A stretch of DNA of 64,000 nt from Cytophagales bacterium. GTDB taxonomy: Bacteria; Bacteroidota; Bacteroidia; Cytophagales; Spirosomataceae. Every line of letters starts with the position of its first letter. Position 1 is the stretch's first letter. The notes under the pieces were generated by a model. It was not told the origin of the DNA and made no database searches. It worked only from the letters and a program-made list of their open reading frames with translations. This document shows, piece by piece, positions 36,495 through 43,827 of this stretch. The stretch lies in contig JAAFJE010000010.1 in NCBI GenBank assembly GCA_013298025.1, forward strand, positions 124,001 to 188,000, read 5' to 3'. The position numbers and the translations under genes are program-made.

Positions 36495-38428
36495 TGAAAG
36501 TAGTTATCATTGGCGGCGGTGTAGCTGGCCTAACCCTTGGATGTTTACTCAACAAAGCAAATGTAGAAGTTGTTATTTTTGAAAAACAACTCGAACCTAC
36601 TTCTCGTGGCCATGCCTTTCTGATGCACATAGATGGCTGGTCGATTTTAGAAGAACTTACGCCCTGTCCTCAAACAATGCCTTTACCGGGCGAAGAGATT
36701 GCGGCGTTTTGTCTGAAAAATCAAGACGGGAAAGCACTAAAGAAGCAAAAGTTAAACCTTTGGCGTTGTATCAAACGCAAAGACTTGATGGCGTTTTTTT
36801 ACAAAATTTTCCCTTCACAACAAATCAAATGGGGGCGTTCGTTCTCGCATTTTATCTATGAAAATGGCAAAGTCATTGCCGCCCAATTTACCAACGGCGA
36901 AATCGAATACGGCGATGTATTTGTAGGCGCCGATGGCAGTAATTCTGCCGTAAGAGAAGCCATTTTTGGAAAAGTAAATTTTACGCCCGTAGAAGTGAAA
37001 GAAGTGGTAGGAATCTGCCGCAACGATGCCCTCGCTACGAGCCATCAAAATATGTTTACCAAATACCAAAGCGATGTAAAAGGACTAAGCTTTGGGATGA
37101 TACCTGTGTCGGGCAACGAGTTTGTATGGTTTATGCAGTATAATTGCAAAGAAAACGATTGCAACAACTGTACTCCCGAAGAACTCAAAGCCTTTTGCAA
37201 CTATATGCTCGCCGATTTTCCGCCAGTGGTATCAACTTTATTAGAAAGCAACGATTTCTCAACAAGTTATATCTGGAATACCCGTGATTTTGGCGTATTG
37301 CCTCGTTTTCACCAAAACAATGTGGTACTCATGGGCGATGCCGCTCATTTGGCCTTGCCGTTTACCAGTGCCGGTACGACAAATGCTATTTTAGATGCGA
37401 AAATCTTATCTCGTAAACTGCTACAAATCAACAATATAAATACTGTTTTCGAGCAATTTTATACCCGCAGAGTAGATGCCATCAGCAAACACGTGGCTCT
37501 TGGCCGAGAACTCAAAGAAGCTTTTTTGAATCCGCAACGCAAAACCATTGGCGATAAGCTGGTTGTACCGCTTATTTCTAAAAAAGAAAAAGGATTACAA
37601 GGCAACAAACCCATTCAGGTACAGTACTTTACCGACCCCATTTGCTCTACTTGTTGGGTGGTGCAACCGATGTTGCGTAAACTCAAACTCGAATATGGGC
37701 AGTACTTTGATATTGATTACCGCATGGGCGGCTTATTACCTTCGTGGGACGATTATCAGCGTGGTCCGATTTCAAAACCAACCGATGTAGCCCCCCACTG
37801 GGAAGAGGTTTGTATGATTCATGGTATTCCGCTCGATGGCGATATTTGGCTCGAAGACCCGCTGCCGTCGTCGTACCCGCCTTCTATTGCTTTTAAAGCC
37901 GCCCAGATGCAAGATGGCGACCTAGCGGTGGTTTTCCTGCGTCGTATCAAAGAGATGGTTTTTTTAGAAAAAAAGAACATCGTTGATATGGAATACTTAG
38001 AAAAAGCGGCTTTTGAAGTAGGACTCGACTCGGCAAAATTTGTGCGAGATTATGAGGAAAAAGCCAACGAAGAATTTAGAAAAGATTTGCAATTGGCACA
38101 AAAAATGCAAGTTGGCGTTTTTCCAACTTTGATTTTTACCAATCAAGCCAACCAACAATTTGAAAGCAAAGGCTATCAAGAATATGAGTATTTAGAAAAT
38201 ATCATTTTACAACTTGTCCCTAATGCCGAAAAAAAGCCTATCAATACCGACCCGATTTTCTTGTTTAGTAATTTTTCTACCATGACCAACAAAGAGTTTT
38301 CGTTTTTGAGCGATACGACCATAGAACAAAGCGACGCTGTCTTGGAAGAACTTTACCAAAAAGGTTATATCGACAAATACGAAAGCAAAAACGGTATTAT
38401 TTGGAAAAGCAGACTGGCCAATTATTGA
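36491..38428 (+). CDS. FAD-dependent monooxygenase fused to DsbA/Thioredoxin_5-like domain
   Basis: 645 residues in one uninterrupted frame. Residues 1-350 are a PHBH-type flavin monooxygenase: VVIIGGGVAGLTLGCLL, DVFVGADGSNSAVREAIFG, and VLMGDAAHLALPFTSAGTTN. Residues about 376-585 are a DsbA-like thioredoxin domain: QYFTDPICSTCW with Cys385 and Cys388, and a cis-Pro loop VGVFPTLIF. The tail 590-645 looks like a small winged helix (LEELYQKGYIDKYESKNG). The thioredoxin part resembles FrnE/YjbH-type Thioredoxin_5 proteins. No signal peptide, so cytoplasmic. Coupled to the PLP enzyme. Function unknown; no break in frame suggests that the fusion is real. Confidence 0.8.
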   Translation: MMKVVIIGGGVAGLTLGCLLNKANVEVVIFEKQLEPTSRGHAFLMHIDGWSILEELTPCPQTMPLPGEEIAAFCLKNQDGKALKKQKLNLWRCIKRKDLMAFFYKIFPSQQIKWGRSFSHFIYENGKVIAAQFTNGEIEYGDVFVGADGSNSAVREAIFGKVNFTPVEVKEVVGICRNDALATSHQNMFTKYQSDVKGLSFGMIPVSGNEFVWFMQYNCKENDCNNCTPEELKAFCNYMLADFPPVVSTLLESNDFSTSYIWNTRDFGVLPRFHQNNVVLMGDAAHLALPFTSAGTTNAILDAKILSRKLLQINNINTVFEQFYTRRVDAISKHVALGRELKEAFLNPQRKTIGDKLVVPLISKKEKGLQGNKPIQVQYFTDPICSTCWVVQPMLRKLKLEYGQYFDIDYRMGGLLPSWDDYQRGPISKPTDVAPHWEEVCMIHGIPLDGDIWLEDPLPSSYPPSIAFKAAQMQDGDLAVVFLRRIKEMVFLEKKNIVDMEYLEKAAFEVGLDSAKFVRDYEEKANEEFRKDLQLAQKMQVGVFPTLIFTNQANQQFESKGYQEYEYLENIILQLVPNAEKKPINTDPIFLFSNFSTMTNKEFSFLSDTTIEQSDAVLEELYQKGYIDKYESKNGIIWKSRLANY

Positions 38429-38512
38429 GTGAGTTAGTGAATTGTGAGTTAGTGAATTACATACCAAACAATTCACTAACTCACAACTCTCTCATTCACA
38501 ACTCACTTAAAA
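38426..38512. repeat. Dispersed GTGAATTA-type repeat, hairpin form, copy 4
   Basis: Left block gagtgagttagtgaattgtg (from 38428) and right block attcactaactcacaactct (near 38470) are inverted. The element overlaps the stop codon of the fusion gene and the C-terminal codons of the convergent TSUP gene, so it may act as a bidirectional terminator. Confidence 0.8.
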
Positions 38513-39258
38513 ATATCGTATCCAAATCGCACGATTACACCTATGACGACTATCACAAAGAAGATTCTGACAAAATTACTGCCTTTTTTCAAAGCCAAAC
38601 GAGAGCCTATTATCGAACCTGCTATATTGGCGATACCCAAGGGAATGGCTATGTCGAAAAGCACATCGCCCGACGACATAAAGAAAATAATGGCAGGAAT
38701 ATTGGAGGCACAGTTGAGGATTTTGGCATAAGCAGAAGCGTGCACAAAGTCGAGTCCAAAGATAGATACGAATGCAAATATCAAAAAACTCCCCATGCCT
38801 GGGCCAAAAAAGCCATCGTAAAAGCCCAATATTGCTCCCGTTGCCAATATCCCCCACAGCAAAACCTTGCCTTGGTACTTAGGGCTATGCGATGTACCTA
38901 AATTCTTTTTAAACAAGGTATAAAGCAATACCGCCACCAACAAGCCCAAAATGAGGGGTTTGAGTACGTTTTTATCCAGACTTGTCACCAACCTTGCTCC
39001 CATCAAAGCAAATACGCCCGTCACCAACACCGCAGGCAACATGATTTTCCAATCGACCTTGATTCGTTTCATGTATTGCGATGCCGCTACCAATGTACCC
39101 GACACCGAGGCCAATTTATGCGTACCAATAATCGTAGGAATGGCATATTGAGGCAAAAAAATCAACAAAGCAGGCAACTGTATCAAGCCTCCTCCGCCAA
39201 CAATGGCATCGACAAAGCCCGCACTAAACGCAAAAAGACAGAGGATTATTAGGAGCAT
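38503..39258 (-). CDS. TSUP family (TauE/SafE) membrane exporter
   Basis: 251 residues from ATG 39258; 13 additional upstream codons lack hydrophobicity typical of the start. About eight membrane segments. The family hallmark AGFVDAIVGGGGLIQLPALL is at the N-terminus and GFYDGFFGPGMGSF in the middle. TSUP proteins move sulfite, organosulfonates or related anions; the substrate is not decided. The C-terminal codons run into the GTGAATTA repeat, so the last 4-5 residues derive from repeat sequence. Confidence 0.9.
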   Translation of the reverse strand: MLLIILCLFAFSAGFVDAIVGGGGLIQLPALLIFLPQYAIPTIIGTHKLASVSGTLVAASQYMKRIKVDWKIMLPAVLVTGVFALMGARLVTSLDKNVLKPLILGLLVAVLLYTLFKKNLGTSHSPKYQGKVLLWGILATGAILGFYDGFFGPGMGSFLIFAFVSIFGLDFVHASAYAKILNCASNIPAIIFFMSSGDVLFDIAIPLGIANIAGSIIGSRLALKKGSNFVRIFFVIVVIGVIVRFGYDIFK

Positions 39259-39296
39259 GGGGGATTGTAGATTTCTGGGATTTGAGTAACAATACA

Positions 39297-39381
39297 AAAT
39301 TGTGAATTGTCAATTGTGAGCTAGTGTTCTGATTATCATAAATTTACATTTTTAGTTAAAATTAATATCGCATGATTATTT
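39297..39381. repeat. Dispersed GTGAATTA-type repeat, copy 5 with long tail
   Basis: ttgtgaattgtcaattgtga followed by a tail (gtgttctgattatcataaat ... gcatgattattt) that aligns with the tail of copy 1 at 14833-14930. It lies between the TSUP gene start and the methyltransferase relic. Confidence 0.65.
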
Positions 39382-39391
39382 GATTTGGGAT

Positions 39392-39643
39392 TTATATATT
39401 TTTACCTGCATTCGCAATCAAGAGGTACACCAAGTCCACTTTTATACCATACTCTTTCAGGTAGGCACAAGCCGAAATATACTCTCCACGTATTACTAAG
39501 TTTTCAGTTCGTTCTCCTACTGTTTCAAAAGGTTCTACTTCGTAAAAGGCATACCTCTTTTAATGCGGTCGTAAACCTTGTCGTTTTCACGGCAACGCAA
39601 CACTCACTGTGTTCGGGTAATACGGAATGTATTTTATGGGCAT
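39392..39643 (-). pseudogene. Frameshifted relic of a site-specific DNA methyltransferase
   Basis: On the minus strand ATG 39643 begins MPIKYIPYYPNTVS, then the frame breaks; a second frame continues RENDKVYDRIKRGMPF, and after a one-base loss (TTTTACGAAG) a third reads EVEPFETVGERTENLVIRG and YISACAYLKEYGIKVDLVY before leaving family sequence and stopping at 39392. These pieces match the N-terminus of large adenine-type DNA methyltransferases just before their IDPP (DPPY) catalytic motif, which is missing. The relic ATG lies 6 bases behind the ptuB stop, so it once was the next gene of that operon. Confidence 0.75.
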
Positions 39644-39649
39644 TGTTGC

Positions 39650-40462
39650 TTAGTTGTTATTGGTTCTAAAATAATTCAAAAAATATTTGTACTTTATTAA
39701 AGTTTGCCAGTTAGAAAGGGTTTTGAAAGAATCAATTATCTTTCCATCTTTAGATAGTTTTGATGGATTTACATCTAAGTTCAAGGCAATGATTTCTCTT
39801 ATTTCTGTTTCGTTTGTAACGTTCATTATTTCATCTTCTGTAACATCAGACTTTGCAAATAAGAACCAAATACGTCTAATGTTTTTTAGCAAATCCTTAT
39901 TCAGATTTAAGGGATTAATTAAACGATTATCTATTTCGTCGTTTACATAGTACAGCGTACCATCATTCAGATAAGCTATACTATTGGGCATCAAGTTAAA
40001 TGGAGGAACGAAATCGTTTCCTCGGCTACGATTACAACATAGGTATTCCGATGTATCAATAATTCTACCATTACAAGAGGCGACAATATTATGGTAAGCA
40101 ATATGGTGAGGAAATGGAGGCGTTGCTTGTTGCGTAGCTGAATCTCTAAAACTACGCTGTAAAACAATATTTTGCGCTAAAATATTACTGTAATCAAAAT
40201 AACGTTGCAATTCTGTGTTATCAATATTTTGTGCTCTTGGAATGATATGTTCCAATTCAGTGTTTCGTGAATTATCTATTTGTCTGCAACAATAACAACA
40301 AATGTTATTTTGTTCTTCCAAACAATACGTTCTATATGCTGAAACATCTATATCATTATATCCAATATTAATATATCTATTAGCTTCTGGCTGCCATTGT
40401 CCATTTATAAAATTAGAAACGTAATCAATCGCAGCTTGATTGTCTTTATTTACAGTTATCAT
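39650..40462 (-). CDS. ptuB: Septu defence HNH nuclease PtuB
   Basis: 270 residues. HNH signature: NNICCYCCRQIDNS with two CxxC-type cysteine pairs, NTELEHIIPRAQ with the catalytic His, and CNRSRGNDFVPPFNLMP as third element, so cysteine-clamped HNH. Septu is a two-gene anti-phage system of an ATPase (PtuA) and this nuclease; the assignment rests on the pairing with the OLD-like ATPase encoded 6 bases upstream. AT-rich composition differs from flanks. Expected to cleave DNA when PtuA is released from nucleotide inhibition. Confidence 0.88.
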   Translation of the reverse strand: MITVNKDNQAAIDYVSNFINGQWQPEANRYINIGYNDIDVSAYRTYCLEEQNNICCYCCRQIDNSRNTELEHIIPRAQNIDNTELQRYFDYSNILAQNIVLQRSFRDSATQQATPPFPHHIAYHNIVASCNGRIIDTSEYLCCNRSRGNDFVPPFNLMPNSIAYLNDGTLYYVNDEIDNRLINPLNLNKDLLKNIRRIWFLFAKSDVTEDEIMNVTNETEIREIIALNLDVNPSKLSKDGKIIDSFKTLSNWQTLIKYKYFLNYFRTNNN

Positions 40463-40468
40463 GGCATA

Positions 40469-41830
40469 CTATTTTTTATTCATTTCGATACGACTCTCAA
40501 TTTCTTTTTGAATGTAGTGGTTGTTCTCACCAACAATAGCAGATAGCTCATTTTTAAGCTTTTCAGCATCATCAACCCTATTTCTACTTGCCAAAATAAC
40601 AATCGAATCAATGAGGTTATCAATAGTAGATGCTCTGTATTTAGCACCCATTACTTCCATTAAACTAGTGGTATAATCTATTCCAAAAACATTTTCGATA
40701 TCTTCGTTCCAGTACTCTGTACCCGCATTTTTAAGTTTAACAATTTTATTTTCTAAGCCATCAGCTTTTAGATTGCTTATTACCAAAGGCGAATGTGTAC
40801 TTATGATAAATTGCATATTAGGAAACGTTTTTTTAAATCGTTGAATAACCTCTTGTTGAAGCGAAGGATGAAGGTGTAGTTCAATTTCATCAATCAACAC
40901 CACTCCTTGTGGCTCTTGCTCTCCGTTTAACACATAACTACGATAAGCAATGTCAAACACAATAGAAAGCAAACGATTGTACCCTTGAGGTAGGTGTTCA
41001 AAAAAAATTTCTCTTTTATCTTGAAATAGAAATTTAATAGAGATAGCATTTTCTTCTCTTAATGGACGTTCAAGCACTACTTTATGAATAGTTAACTCAC
41101 TATTGATAAATTCAAAATTGGGGTTTAAAGCTGAGGTAAACAACTTTAAACGTTCGTCTATGAAAGCTATTTCCTTTCTTTCTTTCAGGGTGTCTTCTTC
41201 TGAATTTTTAAAATCGTTTATTTTGGAGTATTGAGAAATATACCTATTCTGCCATATTTCAGCACAGTTAGCCTCTGCATCCCACTGATAATAAGCAAAT
41301 GCTCGTGGGATAATACCACTTTTTAATACACTTTTTGCATAAGAACCTATATTGATTTTTTTATGTGGATATGAATCAGAAAAAAAGGCAAAAATAGGTA
41401 GTTTTGAGTTTTTTAAGTCAGCATTATAGCTCCTTGTAAAATCTAAAAAGGCATCTCGATACCTTGTTTCAAGCAGTCTTCCATCTGCACTATTTTTAAC
41501 AATAGCCCAATCAAATTCATTATTATTGATGTTGGCTTTGCATTCAATAGTTATAGGATAACTATAAAACTTGGTACTGCTATCAATAAAAGCATCAGTT
41601 TTAGACAAATTTGCCAAATGCAGGTCAGGGGTATTACCAAGCAATTCGAGTTTTTCATTTTTATCCTTATACTTTGAGAATACAAAGCTCATAGCAGTTT
41701 TTATTGAGTTCATCAAAGTAGTTTTACCTGTTCCATTTTTCCCAAAAAGCACAGTTGTTTTTTCTGCGAATGAAATTTCATATTGCTTAAAACATCTAAA
41801 GTTTTCTAAGGCTATACTATTAATCTTCAT
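40469..41830 (-). CDS. ptuA: Septu defence AAA/OLD-like ATPase PtuA
   Basis: 453 residues. ABC/OLD-type ATPase: IALENFRCFKQYEISF (AAA_15/23 start), Walker A FGKNGTGKTTLM (30-41), signature region FEHLPQGYNRLLSIVF, Walker B GVVLIDEIELHLHPSLQ, and switch His in FIISTHSPLVISN. No TOPRIM follows; the C-terminus is a helical nuclease-binding tail. Same strand and 6 bases before ptuB. Forms the Septu complex that senses phage infection. Confidence 0.88.
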   Translation of the reverse strand: MKINSIALENFRCFKQYEISFAEKTTVLFGKNGTGKTTLMNSIKTAMSFVFSKYKDKNEKLELLGNTPDLHLANLSKTDAFIDSSTKFYSYPITIECKANINNNEFDWAIVKNSADGRLLETRYRDAFLDFTRSYNADLKNSKLPIFAFFSDSYPHKKINIGSYAKSVLKSGIIPRAFAYYQWDAEANCAEIWQNRYISQYSKINDFKNSEEDTLKERKEIAFIDERLKLFTSALNPNFEFINSELTIHKVVLERPLREENAISIKFLFQDKREIFFEHLPQGYNRLLSIVFDIAYRSYVLNGEQEPQGVVLIDEIELHLHPSLQQEVIQRFKKTFPNMQFIISTHSPLVISNLKADGLENKIVKLKNAGTEYWNEDIENVFGIDYTTSLMEVMGAKYRASTIDNLIDSIVILASRNRVDDAEKLKNELSAIVGENNHYIQKEIESRIEMNKK

Positions 41831-41913
41831 ATCTTAATCGTTAAAAAAAACTGGTCTAACTTACTATTTAATTTGATGATGTGTTGTATCAGCATTGTCT
41901 TTATTCAACCAAA

Positions 41914-42120
41914 TCAAAGCCGTTTCTTCGGGGCGACCTCCCACTTTTGCTTTATCCACTTGGCGTAAACACCTGCAAGATGTTTGTAACACCATATTTT
42001 TTCGTTTCTCTCAAACTTACTGATGATAGCTTGGTCAATATCCAATTCTGTAGCAACCTGCCTTCGAAATAGTTCTTTGCTTTCCCTCGCTAGTTTTGTT
42101 AAGTCTCTAAATGTGTTCAC
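41914..42120 (-). pseudogene. Truncated XRE-type HTH controller
   Basis: 68 codons from a GTG at 42120. Residues 1-40 are an HTH_3 domain with the pattern LRRQVATELDIDQAIISKFE of restriction-modification controller proteins, which normally continue (GERKPTKEQV...) through the second half of the domain. Here the frame runs into unrelated sequence (WCYKHLAGVYAKWIKQKW) and stops. Another frame over 42010-41880 gives ...GGRPEETALIWLNKD, which may be the end of a different lost gene. I infer a decayed controller, upstream of ptuA in the same direction. Confidence 0.55.
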
Positions 42121-42134
42121 TAGACAATATATAT

Positions 42135-42153
42135 TTTGACAAAATTAGTCAAA
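42135..42153. promoter_or_regulatory. Palindromic operator TTTGAC-N7-GTCAAA
   Basis: TTTGAC (42135-42140), seven bases, GTCAAA (42148-42153), 15 bases before the GTG of the HTH relic. This size and place fit autoregulation by the HTH controller. Confidence 0.5.
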
Positions 42154-42323
42154 TTTAATTATTATTTCGGGATGTTAGTTCTTGCAGTAGGAAATTTCGG
42201 CTATTGTATTAGTTTTAGGCAAGGTCGATTTGTGTGTAAACCTGTCAATCAAATATGCTAAGATATACGACTAGAAAAGAAAAAATTAAAATGAAGAATG
42301 ACAAAAATTTTGGAACATTAGAT

Positions 42324-42331
42324 TCAAGTAA
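42324..42331. repeat. Target-site duplication TCAAGTAA, left copy (right copy 43613-43620)
   Basis: Identical 8-base words flank the two terminal inverted repeats of the IS element. Confidence 0.8.
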
Positions 42332-43612
42332 CTGACCTTTCGCAGGTAAAATATTATGATTTTACAATAAAAAGATTAATAAAGGCAAAAACCTGCTTAA
42401 ATTTCATTTTTCAAACCTCAAACATAGCAAAATGAAAAACCCACAATTAATGGACATTTATAGTGATTACCTGATAACATCGTTTGGATTAGTAACGTCA
42501 ACAGGGTTATCTAAAATGCTTGATAATGGGTATAGTCATGATCAAATCAGTAGGTTTTTGGCACAACGAGAGTTTGACCAACAAGACTACTGGAAAATGG
42601 TTAAAAAAATCATACGCAAAATCGAAAGCATTGATTATGGGATTTTGGCAATTGATGATACAATAGAAGAAAAACCCTACACCACAGAAAATGATATAAT
42701 CTGTTGGCATTGGGATCATTCTAAGAATTGTAACATAAAGGGTATCAACATTTTAAATTTTTTGTTTACTCGTAAATTAGATGACGGACAAGAAGTTTCG
42801 ATTCCTGTCGCATTTGAAGTAGTAAAAAAAACAGAACAATATCTTGATACAAAAGAAAATATAGTCAAACGCCGTAGTCCCATCACTAAAAACGAAATGC
42901 TTTTGAATAGGCTTCGTGTCTTAACCCAACTCAATAAAGTTCAATACAAGTATGTTGTTTGGGACACTTGGTTTTCTTCAAAGGAAAATTTTGAATGTGT
43001 TCACCATGAGTTCAAAAAACACTTTGTATGTGCCCTAAAAAGCAATAGGACAGTTGCAATATCCGAGCAAGCAAAACGTCAAGGTAAATTCCTAAAAGTA
43101 GAACAGTTAGACTTACAACCTAATCAGACACGGACAGTATGGCTTAAAGGAATGGATTTCCCAATCCTTTTAGTCAAACAGGTCTTTACAAACCAAGATG
43201 GTTCGACTGGAGCGTTGTATATCGTTACCAACGATTTAGATTTATCTTATGACGACATCACTACAATCTATAAAAGACGATGGAACGTAGAGTCCTTCCA
43301 CAAATCGCTCAAAAGCAATGTTAATTTAGAAAATTCACCAACAAAGTATGAAACAACTCAGGCTAATCACATTTTTGCATCAATGATTGCCTTTTGTAAA
43401 CTGGAGTTGCTCAAGTTTAAAGTTGGCTGTAACCATTTTGCTCTAAAAGCTAAACTATACATCAAAGCTCTTCAAGCTTCCTATTCAGAATTACAAAAAT
43501 TCAAGCAAACAGATGTTTTTAGAATTGATACTAAACACGATGCCGCCCTTTTGGAGGCTTCCCATTAATACAATTTTTTAATCTTCAAAATTTTTGACCT
43601 GCGAAAGGTCAG
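42332..43612 (+). mobile_element. IS4-superfamily insertion sequence with TIR and 8-bp target duplication
   Basis: 16-base terminal inverted repeats CTGACCTTTCGCAGGT (42332-42347) and ACCTGCGAAAGGTCAG (43597-43612), total 1281 bp. Flanks carry the direct repeat TCAAGTAA (42324-42331 and 43613-43620), a target-site duplication. One intact transposase gene fills it. Both ends and the duplication are intact, so the insertion looks recent. Confidence 0.9.
42432..43568 (+). CDS. IS4-type DDE transposase
   Basis: 378 residues. First Asp in GILAIDDTIEEKPY, second in YVVWDTWFSSKENF, and the Glu block RRWNVESFHKSLKSN (the Y-x2-R-W-x-E signature typical of IS4-like transposases). Length and all three catalytic acids look complete. 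It sits wholly inside the terminal repeats at 42332-43612. Confidence 0.92.
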   Translation: MKNPQLMDIYSDYLITSFGLVTSTGLSKMLDNGYSHDQISRFLAQREFDQQDYWKMVKKIIRKIESIDYGILAIDDTIEEKPYTTENDIICWHWDHSKNCNIKGINILNFLFTRKLDDGQEVSIPVAFEVVKKTEQYLDTKENIVKRRSPITKNEMLLNRLRVLTQLNKVQYKYVVWDTWFSSKENFECVHHEFKKHFVCALKSNRTVAISEQAKRQGKFLKVEQLDLQPNQTRTVWLKGMDFPILLVKQVFTNQDGSTGALYIVTNDLDLSYDDITTIYKRRWNVESFHKSLKSNVNLENSPTKYETTQANHIFASMIAFCKLELLKFKVGCNHFALKAKLYIKALQASYSELQKFKQTDVFRIDTKHDAALLEASH

Positions 43613-43719
43613 TCAAGTAATAAATGTATCCGTTTAAGGTTGTAAAAAAAACGCTTTCGGAGATCGCTGTCAAAAGTTACGGCATTCTTGAAACTCTTCA
43701 TCAACAAATCCATAACCAA

Positions 43720-43779
43720 CATCCATTACTCATAAATCATCGAACAAGACCTTGTTTGATGATTTATGAATAACGGATG
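43720..43779 (-). terminator. Long hairpin after the GH65 operon
   Basis: CATAAATCATC (43731-43741) pairs with GATGATTTATG (43758-43768), continued inward by AACAAG/CTTGTT and outward by CATCC/GGATG. It lies about 50 bases past the GH65 stop on the minus strand. Confidence 0.65.
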
Positions 43780-43827
43780 TACAGAATAAACAATCGTGCA
43801 AAATTAATTTAATTAAAACCCTATTAC

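Noticed and set aside
39385-39669. Plus-strand open frame of 94 codons
   Set aside because: It lies opposite the methyltransferase relic, whose minus-strand pieces match a known family; the plus-strand frame is a shadow.
40469-41830. Retron or Gabija ATPase instead of PtuA
   Set aside because: No reverse transcriptase or ncRNA is nearby, and the ATPase has no TOPRIM domain and is paired with an HNH protein rather than a UvrD-like helicase.
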